This document shows, one piece after another, positions 47,338 through 59,308 of a stretch of DNA of 64,000 nt. Under the pieces are notes generated by a model, which did no database searches, had not been told where the DNA came from, and was given only the letters and a program-made list of their open reading frames with translations. A program made the position numbers and the translations under genes. The stretch's first letter is position 1. The number at the start of each line of letters is the position of its first letter. The stretch comes from Heterohyrax brucei (taxonomy: Eukaryota; Chordata; Mammalia; Hyracoidea; Procaviidae). Location of the stretch: contig CM053140.1 of assembly GCA_028571685.1 (NCBI GenBank), positions 146,615,701 through 146,679,700 of the forward strand, written 5' to 3'.

Positions 47338-48524
47338 ATAAATTATTGGCACAGGTCCACAAATAGTAATTCTCCACAATATCATAAATTTGACAAAATC
47401 AGCAACTATGAAAACACCAGCATCAGTGAAAAACGACAGTGAGTGCTTATCATTTGTGCAGATGAAACCACATGATTCAAGGCAGCATTGTAACTGAGTA
47501 ATGGTGACAGCTCTGACTGGAGCACATCAGAAGATTAAAAAAGTAAATTAACATAGAGTATTAGCCTTGTAGGTATATTGATTAGGTGGGTTTACACACT
47601 ATGTTTTTGTTGTTTGACTGACTCAGGGATATTTTACAGGCAGTCGTTTTGATATCACCCTCTCTGATATTGTCACCTGGTGTGCTCCATACCTCATGTT
47701 ACCACCTGCTCCCAGTGCTACCATTGAAACCAGACCAATTAGCACCCTCTCTCTCTCTCTATATTTTGTTTGGTCTACATATTAGTTTCCTTAATCCGTT
47801 AACTTATACACTTCATCAGTAAATTTCCATTTCACCCTAAATTGTTATTAAAAGACAAGTTGGTTGAACAGATATTATTTAAAATTTCGGTACAATTTCC
47901 AAGAAAATTTGTGTGCATTTAAAATAATAAAGGCATTCACTCTAAATACTTAAGTCAGTCAGATAACGAATTTCTGGTAACAGTTGTGTCATCCTTTTTT
48001 GTGGCTTCTGGGTGAGTCTGAGATGGCACTTGTTTCAGCTCATAGAACTTTGGAGAGGAAGGGAGGGGTGGCGCATGGCTGGGGCGGGGCAAGTTCCTGT
48101 TTGCAGTTCCTTCCTTTGATAGTTTGATAGGAAGAACACTGTAATAGTGCCTGTAAGTGGCCCTGACAGTGTTTTAGCTCTGTAAGCTTGTATTTTTGGT
48201 GGCTTTAAAACAGGCCAGGCTCCCTAAACTCATACAGCATTTTTCCACTTTGTATCTCTGAATTTGGAAGTTCTGTTAGTTTTCTGCATGTGGTTAGAGC
48301 CATACCATACTTCACATGATACATTTAGCTTAATGAACAAAGAAAATCAGCAGTTTACTTTTCATTTGTGGAAAGTTAGTTTGCCAAATTAAATGGAATA
48401 AGTCTTTCAGTTTTCTTTTTTTTTTCCTATTCTCGTGAGTTGGACTTGACTCAGCAGCTGCTAATGACGACAACAATATTCTTTTTTTGGCATCCCAGCA
48501 ATAAGCTTACCCTGTGCTGTAAAT

Positions 48525-48585
48525 AAGTGCATGTGCGTGTTTGCGTGCGCGTGCATGTGCGTATATATTTGTGTATACATAGTAC
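48525..48585. repeat. GTGCGT/GTGTAT-rich microsatellite
   Basis: Purine-pyrimidine alternation (GTGCATGTGCGTGTTTGCG, GCGCGTGCATGTGCG): a stretch capable of Z-DNA formation. Confidence 0.8.
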
Positions 48586-48744
48586 TAATGCACTGTGTAT
48601 CCTTACAGCAGTTTACTTACACAGTTTTGAAACTTATTAGTAGCCTCAGTATGACATGCATACCTTCACTGTGAAAAAGCTTATGTCTATTTGTTTCATT
48701 TGTGTGCTGAATTAAGAGACTGTACTTTTCTTTTTCTTACTGAG

Positions 48745-48870
48745 CTTTAGGTGAAAGTTAACAGCTCAACTTAATTTCCCATACAAAAATTTATATATAG
48801 ATTGTTGTACGACCTTAGTTGCAGTCCCTATAATGTGATAGCACACTCTCCAGGAATGTTACATTTTTTT
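48745..48870 (-). repeat. Unnamed retroposon-like repeat, 3' end only
   Basis: Short reverse copy: GAGCTTTAGGTGAAAGTTAAC then AATGTGATAGCACACTCTCC. Only the terminal 125 bp is present, as expected for strong 5' truncation. Confidence 0.55.
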
Positions 48871-48939
48871 AATGATTGAAACTTTATTATTTATTTACTT
48901 AATTTATTAGCTCTTCCTTTAGGCCAAAAAAAAAAAAAA

Positions 48940-49082
48940 GGAAACCGTGGTGGTGTATTGGTTAAGTGCTATGGCTGCTAATCAGGTTCTCCAGGCACTG
49001 CTTGGACGTTCTACAGGACGGTTCTCATCTGTCCTATAGGGTCACCATGAGTTGGAATTGACTTGACAGCACTGGGTTGGGC
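48940..49082 (+). mobile_element. AfroSINE with internal deletion
   Basis: Forward: GGAAACCGTGGTGGTGTATT head, GGGTCACCATGAGTTGGAAT tail; the B box region is shortened. Confidence 0.88.
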
Positions 49083-49732
49083 ACTTGGTTAGGCAAAGGG
49101 ACTTAACCTCGTTTCCTGCAGGAGCTCCAGTGTGTAGTACAGTGTTCAACACATCCTTAATACTCAATAAATAATTTTAGGATGAATGACTGAATGTTTA
49201 ATTGATAAAGTAAATCTTACTAGATTATCTGCCACACTTCTTCAAAGTTTAGTATGGAGAAATTTAAAAACTGGAGTGCATAAAATAAATTATAAGGTCA
49301 CTACTAACTGTAGAAATAACAGCAAAAAGGACAGAATTTGTTTTGAGGCATTAATTTACTTTTTCAAAGTTGCTGAGTATAACAAGTTATTTTATATAGT
49401 TTCCTAAAATTTTAGAGCTAAAGTAGACTTTGCTAATATACGAAAATATTAAAAATAGTATTTTTAATATGGATGACTGTCTTAATTTCAGCCCCGACAT
49501 GTTTTTATCAGTAGCAGAGAATCCTCATTTACACATATAAGTAATTGCAAGCAAATGTCAGTAATTTTTTTTTAACATCTGTCCTTTCAGTCTCAGGCTA
49601 TTTTTAATAAAAAGTAATCTGAAAGCCTCAGAGGAATACTAGAAAAATTTTGAATCAAACTTGAGTGTTTAAAGTTTTTGTGTGTATCAGTTACGTAGCA
49701 CTGTAAAAGCTCCAAAGACATTTATAATGCAG

Positions 49733-49902
49733 TGTCGTGGCACAGGGGTGAAAATCTTGGTTGCCGACGACACAGTCAGCAGTTTGAATCACCTACTGCT
49801 CTTTGGAAACTTGGTTGGGCAGTTCTTCCCTTTCCTGTAGGGTCACTGTGAGTTGGAACTGGCTCACTGGCAATGAAATTGGCTTTGGTTTTTTTTTTTT
49901 AA
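49733..49902 (+). mobile_element. AfroSINE
   Basis: Forward: GGCACAGGGGTGAAAATCTT head (diverged), GGTCACTGTGAGTTGGAACT tail, T run at 49892-49901. Confidence 0.85.
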
Positions 49903-50314
49903 TTGTCACAGTGTGACTTGAAATGTGTTTGCTGTGCCTGATGTGTGGGCTTACTCAAGTTTTACCTAAATGTGGGCCATTCCTGTTCCATTTTATACAA
50001 ATATCTAGACATCAACAGTCTTCCATTGAGACATATTCCAGTGCAGAGGTAGAGTCTTTCTGACCAATTAGTCCTTTACTAGAATAAATACAGAAACTTC
50101 AGTTTCTTCCCAGGTTTTACACAAAAATGAGGTTATTTTGCTGCCGAAGTATATATAGCACTGGTGATTCCCATCATGGTAAAGTTTAATAGTGAATGCA
50201 TTTGATTGTGTTTATTGTTTTAGTTTAAAAATAAACATGTTAATAAAAACATTGAATCCACTTTTGTGAACCGCAGAAGCATTTCTGTAGGAAACTCACT
50301 TTGAAAACCGGGCT

Positions 50315-50420
50315 CCAGTCCTGGCCTTCTCATTTTACGGATGCAGAATCTGAGCCCAGAGAGACTGAGTGTCAGACCTTGTTAATGAAAAAGGGGAAAA
50401 CTCAGGTCCCTGAATTCCTT
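50315..50420 (-). repeat. MIR
   Basis: Reverse: TCATTTTACGGATGCAGAAT, CTGAGCCCAGAGAGACTGAG. Confidence 0.65.
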
Positions 50421-50685
50421 GTGAAGACCTTTCTTCAGCCACCGTGTAACTGAAGTGGTGCTTGTCTTGGAATAGTGTATTTACCCCTAAACCATGGTAG
50501 TCTGCAGAAGAATGAAAACAGTACCTAGGATTTCCCAGTCAGAAAGCGTTGTCTTCAGATACACCAATCCTCTGGTTTCTTTTCCAGGTGGCATCTGAGC
50601 GTTAATGCTGGCTGATGGGGCTAATACCAGCCAGGTTCAATGGCTGTTCTTCTCATGTTTGCTTTTGGTGGTCTGTGGATGTTTT

Positions 50686-50857
50686 GGAAACCCTGGTGGC
50701 GTATTGGTTCAGTGCTGTGGCTGCTAACCAAAAGGCTGTCAGTTGTAATTAAACAGGCGCTCCTTGGGAACTCTGTGGGGCTGATGTACTGTGTCCTGTG
50801 GGGTCACTATGAGTCAGAGTGGACTTTATGGCAGTGATTTGGTTTCTGGGTTGGTTG
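50686..50857 (+). mobile_element. AfroSINE
   Basis: Forward: GGAAACCCTGGTGGCGTATT head, CTGCTAACCAAAAGGCTGTC, GGGTCACTATGAGTCAGAGT. One of the better-preserved heads. Confidence 0.9.
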
Positions 50858-52367
50858 TTTTAAGAATAGGTCTGTGTGTAGGGGAGTGATGGAGAAACAG
50901 GAAAATGAAGCAGTGACATGGAGTGGGTTGAATCAGGACAGGGTTTTCAGTGTACATCACAGTAAGAAATATATTTTACGTTGTCTCTTTACACACACTC
51001 CATTCATAGTATAAATGAAACAAATGATTCATGAAATACCTTACAATGTGTGACACATACTGGCATTTTATATTCTGTTCAATATAGTGTTATTTTTGTC
51101 ATTGATCTGTTCTGTTTTATTGATACAATTGTTATTATGCATTAAATTGATTTTCAGACTCACAAATATATGCTGACCGGCACTTTGCAAAACACAGCTG
51201 TTGGAGAATATCATGCTCATGTTTACATATTTTTGAAGTCATTCGTTTGGGCCTAAATTTTTTTTTTTTTAAACTGTGATTGTTCCATCTGGATGAGTCT
51301 GCAGTTAGCTTGAACAGCTTAGGAAAACCACAAGTGTTCTGAACTCCTCAAAGGTTCCTTTCTCCAAATGTCAGATGTGCTCCTGGCTTCCCCAGTGGGT
51401 TTGATTCAGCTGGGAGCTAATTCTTAGGAAAAGCCTAGTTGAAGGCCTCAGATAACTTATTTCACTTCGTTTTGACTCACTGTGTTACCCTCATACTCCC
51501 CACATAACTCATTCCTGTCTTTGTAGCATCTAAAACCTGCCTTTATTTCAGCTGGTGAAAACTTGGAATGAGAGAAGCGATGCTTGGGTCAGCTCCCTGA
51601 GGAGATGCCTGTGGGCTGTCAGCACTGAGCCTCCACACTGGCTGTATTAGGTTGGCACCTTCTCAAGTTTAGTTTCAAAGTTTGTACTAATGATTTGTGT
51701 CAACCCCATTTAATAACTCAAGACTTCTAATCTTAAACCATACGTTTCTAAGCTTTTTTATTTTTTATTTTTTTGGTGTATAATTTCAATCTATAAATTT
51801 TATTTCAAGACATTTTTCTATTTGGTAAAGTAAAATTTAATAGATAAAATTGTGACCTTTTCCCCACCATGAGAAGTGAATGAATAAATTGAAAAACCTC
51901 TCCATATGTACTTTCAGAATTTTTAAATAAAGAAGGCACTAACTCCCTTCTTGGTTAAGGTTGCTGCGCCATCAGACTTTCTTAAGACTTTTAGTGACCA
52001 CCATTTGGTTGCCACAGTAACAGACTGTGTCCGTGGGCGCTTCGGAGCCTGTGGAACCCTTGAGAATTTTCATGGTGGAAAACTAAGCCTTGAACTGATG
52101 AGGACCTAAAGCCATGAATATAATTAGGTAGTAAGTTCCTCGTTAATAAGAGTAAATAGAAGGTCTGGGAAAGAGTAACCTCAGTCTAAAAGAAGTATTT
52201 AGGGTCACTGCGGTGCCTCGTGGAATTATTTAATAGGAGAGTAGCATTTGTGGTTCATTAAGCTGATGAGCTGAAGACAAGCCTTTCCATGGGAAGATAC
52301 ATACTGTAGCATGAAGCAGACTAGAAATCCTTTATGAGTGTGTGAGTCGTTTAGTGTAGCCTGCCTC

Positions 52368-52452
52368 AGGAAACCCTATGGGACAGTTCTACTCTGTCCT
52401 TATAGTGTTGCAGTGAGTTGACGTCAATACCATGGCAGTGAATTTTCTTTGG
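52368..52452 (+). mobile_element. AfroSINE 3' half
   Basis: Forward: AAACCCTATGGGACAGTTCT, GTTGCAGTGAGTTGACGTC. Confidence 0.75.
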
Positions 52453-52599
52453 GAAATTGCTTAGTTAATAACAGGTGGAAAAAAAAAAAGAAAGAAAAAA
52501 TTATTCCCTGCTTGGAGAAGCCTTTCCTTATCTTTCCTCGTTTATTTGTCTTTTTCTTACTATCTGACCTAGAACATGGCTTGATTACAGCTTTTCTCT

Positions 52600-52770
52600 C
52601 CTTGTTTTGGAATTAATTTTGCACAAGCATGTGTATGAGCTTACACTTATACTCTTTTACTAGAGTGAATCCTTGAGGGAAGGGATGTCTCTGACTCATA
52701 GCTGTATCCTGTGTCAAACCTAAGTGTCTGGCTCAGTTGTTTTAATGAATAAAGGAATGAATGAGGTAGG
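52600..52770 (+). repeat. L2 3' end
   Basis: Forward: TGAATCCTTGAGGGAAGGGA, TGTCTGGCTCAGTTG, AATAAAGGAATGAATGAG. Confidence 0.6.
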
Positions 52771-53604
52771 AGACAACCCTGGAGGGAATTGTGTTCTTTT
52801 ATGGAAAAATGTCAGTGAAATTTCATGGAAGTAAGTGACTATGCGAGATTGCTTTTTTCTTTATTTCAGATTCACATTTTAACAGTTTGTAAAAATCACT
52901 TCATTGTCCTGCATCCAAGTAGACGTATGAGTTACAAAAAATATTTGTATATATTTAGGATATCCTGGTGTTGGATTATGCTATTATTAGCACATAGTTT
53001 AAATATGTATATATTAGATACCAGATTTTATATATGTGTGTGTAGATATTTATATATATAGTGACTGATGAAAATATTGTTTCTGAATTCATGGAAGAGG
53101 AAATGAGACTTAAGTTGTTGATTAAAATCCATCTGTTACATGGAACAAAAAATTTTGGAGTTTACTGAGCATGTGAATTCCCTCTTTTTGTTTTCTATTG
53201 TACCTTTTTTTTTTGTTTTTTGAAGGGATCTTTGGTTGACCTTGACCTCAGATAAAGCGCAAAGATTTAAAGACTTCACTATGACATGAGAGTGAGAGGA
53301 TAGTCTATAGCCTTAACCACATCTTCTCTAGCAGTCCAGAGGATAATTTCCTTTCTGAGGAATTTCCTAGTGTTACTGCATATGTGACTTGTCGCTGAGT
53401 TACAGAATCCCTACATTTCTGTAGGGATCTTAGGGAGGTTCTCTCCCCACCTGCGTGCATGCCCCTAGCTTTTTCTGCTTGTTAGCCTCATTGCACTAGG
53501 AGATCCAAAGAAATTTAGTAACTTGTCACCAGAGGCAGGACTGGGATGGACGAGAATCCCCTGTATCATTGTTATTCCAGTCCTTCTCTGTTTTAACAAT
53601 AACA

Positions 53605-53772
53605 ACAACAAAAAACCAAAATGTGTTGCCGTCGAGTCAATTCTGACTTGTAGTGATGGCTATAGGACAGGGTGCAGCTGCCCCATAGGATTTCCAAAGA
53701 CCCACTGGTAGATTCAAACTGCTGACCTTTTCATTAGCAGCTACGCATGCAACTACTGCACCACCAGGGCTC
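53605..53772 (-). mobile_element. AfroSINE
   Basis: Reverse with (AAC)n tail: TGTTGCCGTCGAGTCAATTC, CTACTGCACCACCAGGGCTC. Confidence 0.9.
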
Positions 53773-54522
53773 TTTCTGTGCCTTAAAAAAAAGAAAAGAA
53801 AGCTTTGTTACGGTGGGGTGAGTTCCAGCTCACAATGACCTTGGCAGCCCCCAATTTACTCCCACTGAGTTCAAGTGAACACCGTCATATTAAAAAACAA
53901 AACAAAACAATGATCTCTTTTCTCATACTGTGCTGTCTGCTCTCTCATGCCTGTTGCTTGTCTACCACTCCTGTCTCTCCCTGTATAGCTGTCACCCGCC
54001 ATCTATCTTTCTTTTTTCCTTTCTGCTTCTACCTCTTTCTTCCTCCTTCTGACCGCTTCTCTTCTTTTTCTTTCTTCCTCTTACCCTCCTTCTTTCTTAA
54101 CTGACTAGCATATAGAACAGCAGCGTTGTGTTAATTGGACTTCTTGGGTGGCGTGCAACAGAAACTGGCTCTGACTGCTCCAAGTGAACAAAAAGGGTAT
54201 TTTTAGACAGGAGGATCAATCAGATGAGAAAGACAGGGACTAGGAGGTCCATCAGGATGGAATGACTCCCCTTTTAGTTTTTGTGTCATTCTACTTGAGA
54301 TGCAAATTTCAGAAGTCTGAATGGGACTTACTCTACCCCAGAGGAAGATCAAGGCGCTGGATGTTTGGTGGACAAGCAACAGACACTCAAGGTGTGTTTT
54401 TCAAATTGGTGTGTTGAATTAAGTTTTGTGTTCAAGTTATGATGAATGATGGAGAATGGATTTAAACAGGAGTTTTAAAGAAGGAAAAAAGCTTATATGA
54501 ATTTATTATCTTTTCAGTAAAA

Positions 54523-54585
54523 CCCTTGTTGGTATAGGGTCGCTGTGAGGTGGAATTGACTCGAGAGTAATTAGTTATAGGCTTT
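54523..54585 (+). mobile_element. AfroSINE 3' fragment
   Basis: Forward: GGGTCGCTGTGAGGTGGAAT only. Confidence 0.6.
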
Positions 54586-54914
54586 TTGTTGATAAATAAT
54601 TTGTTTCCCATAAGATTTGCCTGTCTAACTCTAGAGGTTGAATTAGTTAAAAAATATTCCTATGTTTCATAATTTCTCAGAAGATTTTATATGTATAACA
54701 AAATATCATGATGCTATAAAAAGACAAAATTCAAAGTTATAAAGAGAGAATGGCAGTCATAAAAGCAAAAAAAAAGTGAAGGTCAAAAGTAATGACTTTC
54801 CTGGCATCTCAGTCAAAAGGAGGGAAATGGGAGGCTGCTGTAGTCATCACTGTTTAATAAAAACTCTTTATTTTGAATACAAAGTGTTGTTCCTCCTTCT
54901 GGCTGGTTCATTTT

Positions 54915-55370
54915 TTCATTCACTGAACAAATAATTACTGAGCACTATGCCGACAGTCTTCTAAGCTTTAAGGGCGTACATGGCAGTGAGCAAGAGACAT
55001 AAAATCCCTCCTGGACTTGTGTTCCTGTTGGGGAGACAGAAAATACACAGAAGATCAGCAGTAAGGATTCTGCGGAGAATGAATTTATGATGATATATTA
55101 GTGAATGGTTGACTGCTTCAAATCAGAGGTCCAGGAAACCTTTGAGATGGTGACAGTTAAACACTGAGAGTTACACTGATTAGAGGAAGAATGTTCTAAG
55201 CAGGGACAGTAGACTTAAGGTGGGAATGAACTTGATATGACTGAGGAACCAAGAGAAGCCTCGTGTATCAGGAACACAGAGGGTAGAGGCTAAGATAGGT
55301 GATGAGGATTGAGAACACAGCTAAGGCTTTGAATGAAGGGGACACAGGAAGCTAGCAGTTAGTTTAAATG
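54915..55370 (-). repeat. L2 LINE, 3' region
   Basis: Reverse L2: GAACAAATAATTACTGAGCA, GGCAGTGAGCAAGAGACATA, CTGTTGGGGAGACAGAAAAT and GGAAGAATGTTCTAAGCAGG. Confidence 0.7.
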
Positions 55371-55787
55371 ATCTGGTGTGAGCATAATAAAACTTTTATA
55401 ATTCATCTTTTAAAATTCTATTAAAAACTCTTCGTGATAAAATTATCTCTACTTCATATTTCTTCTGTGCTTCTTATGTCATAATGGTCTGAGTGCTTAT
55501 GTGTCTGCTTTCTCTGTGAGCTTCCTTAAGAGACAAAACATGCCTTCATTTTTACGTCCCTAAAATATAACTCAGCGCTTACAAATAGACACACGAATGA
55601 AAAGATGGATTTGTTGCATGGGTTCTAAAGGATACCAGCAAAGTCTTTTGTGGTGCCATCGGAGTTTATTGAAAATGTACACCTCTTGAGGAAACCTCAA
55701 CTTGAAAGACCAACCATCACATAAAACTAAGGGCATAAGACTGATTTTTAATTCTGTGTATAGTTCAGGTGTTAGCCTGTTCACCTA

Positions 55788-55935
55788 TAACAGTGGGTCT
55801 CAACCCACAGTTTTGATTAGAATTATCAATGAGGCAGACCTCAAATTTGGTGAATTAGAATTTCAGGGAGAGAGGCCAGGATATCTGTATCTTAAGATAG
55901 CTTTAAAGAATTTTCTGAATAGCACTTGAAGTTCA
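55788..55935 (+). repeat. MER5A-like hAT fossil, diverged
   Basis: Forward: CAGTGGGTCTCAACCCACAG, GATTAGAATTATCAATGAGG, ending AAGTTCAGAAACC. Weaker than the copy at 30675. Confidence 0.45.
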
Positions 55936-55949
55936 GAAACCTCTTGGAG

Positions 55950-57410
55950 AATCTGAAATAACGTACAAGGAAGCTCTGTGAGGTCAGGAACATGTCTGTG
56001 TTGTTCGTGGTGTCTGACACCAGTAACTATTTCTCCACATTCTCTCCAGCATTTGTTGTTCTGCATTTTTTGGATCATGGCCAACCTTGTTGGAGTGAGA
56101 TGATATCTCACTGTAGTGTTGATTTGAATTTCTTTAATAGCTAATGATCGTGAGCATGTCTTCATGTGTTTTTCAGTTGCCTGGATCTCCTCTTTAGTGA
56201 AGTGTCTGCCCATCTCCTTTGCCCATCGCTTAATTCGATGATTTATCTTTTTCTTGTTGATATTTTGCAGTACCTTATAGATTATGGAGATCAGGTATCG
56301 GTCTGACATAGAGTTGCCAAGTATTTTTTCCCATTCTGTAGATGGCCTTTTAAGTCTATTAGTAAACTCGTTGGATGAGCAAAAGTGTTTGATTCTTAAT
56401 AGTTCCCATTTATCCATTTTCTCTTCTGTTGTTTGTGGTTTGTTTGATGGATTTTGAAGTCTGTCTAAGTTGTGTAATAAAACTTCCATTATTGTTTGTA
56501 CTTTTTTTTGGATAAGCTTTATCATTTTAGATTTGATATTTAGGTCTTTTATCCAGTTTGAGTTGATTTTTGTATAAGGTGTAAGATATGGGTCTTGTTT
56601 CAGTTTTTTGCAGATGGATATCCAGTTTTGCCAACACCATTTGTTGAAGAGATTGTTTTTTCCCCAGTTTAATGTCTTAGGGCCTTTGTCGAATATCAGC
56701 TGTTCATAGGAAGACGGTGTCATCTCTGGGGTCTCAATTCTGTCCCATTGACCTATCTGTGTCTTTTTTTTTACCAGTTCCAGGCTGTTCTGACTACTAT
56801 GGCAGTGTAACAGGTTCTAAAGTCAGGTGGTGAGAAGCCTCCCAGTGTGTTGTTCTTCTTCAGTAGTGCTTTCCTTATCCAGGGCTTCTTCCCTTTCCAA
56901 ACAAAGTTGGCAATTTGTTTCTCCATCTCATTAAACAATGTCACTGGAATTTGTATTGAGATTGCATTATGTAAGTAGATTGCCTTAGGCAAAATAGACA
57001 TTTTTGCTATGTTAAGTCTTCCTATCCACAAGCAGGGTAGGTTTCTCCATTTATGTAAGTCTCTTAGTTTCTTGTAGTAAGGACTTGTAGTTCTCTTTGT
57101 ATAGGTGTGTTACTTCTTTGGTTAGATTTATTCCTAGGTACTTTATCTTCTTAGGGGCTACCGTAAATGGTATTGATTTGGTGATTTCTTCCTTAATAAT
57201 CTCATTGTTGGTATAAAGGAATCTTCCTGATTTACTTATGTTTATCTTGTATCCTGAGACTTTGCTGAACTCTTCTGTTAGTTTGAGTAGTTTACTTATG
57301 GATTCTTTAGTATTCTGTGCATACACAATCATATCATCTGCAAATAGGGAGATTTTTTACTTCTTTGCTGATGCAGTAACTATTTATTGAATGAATAAAT
57401 GAGTCCCCTG
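55950..57410 (+). repeat. L2 3' end interrupted by the L1 at 56033-57373
   Basis: Left part 55950-56032 (AAGCTCTGTGAGGTCAGGAA, CATGTCTGTGTTGTTC) and right part 57374-57410 (CAGTAACTATTTATTGAATG, AATAAATGAG) join into the standard L2 3' terminus once the L1 and one 12-mer are removed. Confidence 0.75.
56033..57373 (-). mobile_element. L1 ORF2 fragment, truncated at both ends, inserted in an L2
   Basis: Minus-strand translation gives L1 ORF2 blocks in order. FADDMIVYA sits at the 57356 end and carries the catalytic [19 protein letters not shown] and [12 protein letters not shown] follow; then NIAKMSILPKAIY, GGFSPPDF, WCWQNWISICKK and NKCWRECGE at 56033. Stops and frameshifts break the frame into three pieces. 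The 3' end of ORF2, the 3' UTR and the poly(A) tail are all absent. The 12-mer CAGTAACTATTT lies at both edges (56021-56032 and 57374-57385), which marks the insertion limits. Confidence 0.85.
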
Positions 57411-57714
57411 TCTGTAGACCCATGGTGAGGTGTCTGCTCATTTTCTTTCCTTTCTTTTTCCGTTTCCTCATATTCCTTACCACTGCTAAGCCTGTAATGC
57501 AAGTTTTGCTGCTCATCTCAAGGTGGGGATGAGGAGTTGCTGGCCAGCAGTGAAGTCCATCATTTTCTGGAAGTGGTGGCATCTGCCTGCAGCAATGAGT
57601 CAGAAAGGGCAGTAAATTCCCAGCAGGTGCAGAAAAGGTGGATAGATGGAACCTGTGACAGAACTGTAGGATGGATTTAAGTTACTTTTATTTGAGTTGA
57701 AGATACCTTCACTT

Positions 57715-57857
57715 GTTTTTGTTGCCATCGATTCAATTCTGACTCACAGTGGCCCTATAGAACAAAGTAAAACTGCTTCACAGGCTTTCCATGGAGCAAT
57801 TGGCTGACCTGTTGGCTAGCAGCCTGAGCTCTTAACTACTGCACCACAAGGGCCCCT
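57715..57857 (-). mobile_element. AfroSINE
   Basis: Reverse: TTGCCATCGATTCAATTCTG, CTACTGCACCACAAGGGCCC. Confidence 0.88.
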
Positions 57858-58541
57858 TAGGGAACATAGTTGCTTCTTGAAAAAGATCAATGAACATTTA
57901 AGAATGGTTAATTCTGTTATCTTCTTGTAGGGATGATCCTGCCATGTGGCGTATGTTTAAACAGTTTCATCTAATGCACAGAAAAATTGCCTCAGAATCC
58001 TTTCTGCAAACACCTGACTGCTGTGCAGGGCTCTTGTTTCTCTTGCTTTCTCTAAGCAACGACTCTTTTGAATATACTGGAAGAGAACAACCTGTTCCTT
58101 GTTTGTGTTCACTGTTGGTTTTCTACTCCTGAGTCAGTACAAAGAACAGTGACTTAGAAGTTACTGTCAGATTCTAGACTTGACATTTAGTTCACATAGT
58201 GTATAGTGTCTGTCTTAAAAATCTGGATAACATCTCACTTATAAACTTGAAAATACATACATATATATTTAAATCCCTGTGGGACATGCTCTAGTTTCTC
58301 ATCTGAACACATTGGATTGTCTAGGCTGTGGTCTTCCCTCCTCCAGAGATATCACAGGCTTCCGTGCCATGAAGAGAAGCAAGCCACACACTGGTCTTAC
58401 TGCTGTTTCACCCTGGTCAGCTCCATCCCTGGCAAGTTTGGCAGTCCTCCTGATGTGGATGTCCAGAAACATTTTTACCTCTCTCCATCATTTTTCTTCT
58501 CAATTATTTAACTCCATTGGCATCAGTAAAATCTTTCTTTC

Positions 58542-58797
58542 TCCTGAGGCTCACCCTTCAGCCAAAGATTAGACAGGTCAGTGAAACAAAACATGATTAA
58601 ATGGGCACACCAGCCCAGAGGCAAGAAGAGGAAGGCAGAAGGGGACAGGAAAGCTGGTAATGGGGCACTCAAGGTTGAGAAGGGGAGATAACTGGACGTG
58701 TCATAGCGTCTGCAACCAATGTCACAAAACATTGTTAATTGTTTAATGAGAAATTAATATGCTTTGTAAATCTCCATCTAATATACAATAATAGTCA
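58542..58797 (+). repeat. Unnamed retroposon-like repeat, 3' end
   Basis: Forward copy of the last 250 bp: TCACCCTTCAGCCAAAGATT, GGGACAGGAAAGCTGGTAAT, CAACCAATGTCACAAAAC and CTCCATCTAATATACAATA. It is collinear with 16830-17125 but fills a gap there (TTCAGCCAAAGATTAGACAG). Confidence 0.6.
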
Positions 58798-58889
58798 GTT
58801 TTTCTCCTCTCTTATTTGCCTTGCTTCCTCCTCCCCAGATTTAAGATCAAACCTGATGCCAGTATATTAAAGAAAGCTATGCATATGGA

Positions 58890-59093
58890 AGGAAACCCTC
58901 TTGGTATAGTGGGTTAAGTACTGTCTAGGGTCACCATGAGTCGGATCAGACTCGATGGCACTTGGCTTGGCTGGCTAACCAAAAGGTCTCCAGTTCAAGC
59001 CAGGTGATCCTTGGAAACTCTATGGGGCAGTCCTAGTCTGACCTCTATGGTCACTATGAGTCAGACCGACTCGGTGGCAGTAGGTTTAGGTTT
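58890..59093 (+). mobile_element. Chimeric AfroSINE with a tail fragment inside its head
   Basis: Forward. Head (58890-58922) is followed by a 3'-tail block (GGGTCACCATGAGTCGGATC, GGCACTTGGCTTGG; 58928-58972), then the body resumes at CTGGCTAACCAAAAGGTCTC and ends with its own tail at 59093. Confidence 0.85.
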
Positions 59094-59104
59094 TAGGCAT
59101 GTTG

Positions 59105-59308
59105 AAAGAAGCCCTGTGGTGCAGTGGTTAAGTGCTTGGCTGCTAACTGAAAGATGGGTGGTTTGAACCTACCCAGCCACTCTGTGGGAGAAAGAGCTGG
59201 CCATCAGAACTCCTCCTGTAAAGACTACAGCCTAGAATAGCCTAGGGGACAGTTCTGTTCTGTCGTATGGGGTTACGATGAGACAAAAATTGGCTGGATG
59301 ACATGTTG
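59105..59308 (+). mobile_element. AfroSINE, long variant
   Basis: Forward: AGCCCTGTGGTGCAGTGGTT head, GTGGTTTGAACCTACCC (B box-like), TCCTGTAAAGACTACAGCC. Confidence 0.9.

Noticed and set aside
55863-56723. 286-residue minus-strand frame
   Set aside because: It is L1 ORF2 C-terminal sequence, truncated and joined to unrelated flank at 56020; not a host gene.
57944-58132. Possible next CDC14A exon preceded by TTCTTGTAG
   Set aside because: Translation (MWRMFKQFHLMH and so on) does not match the expected VIYLKKTPEEAYR segment.
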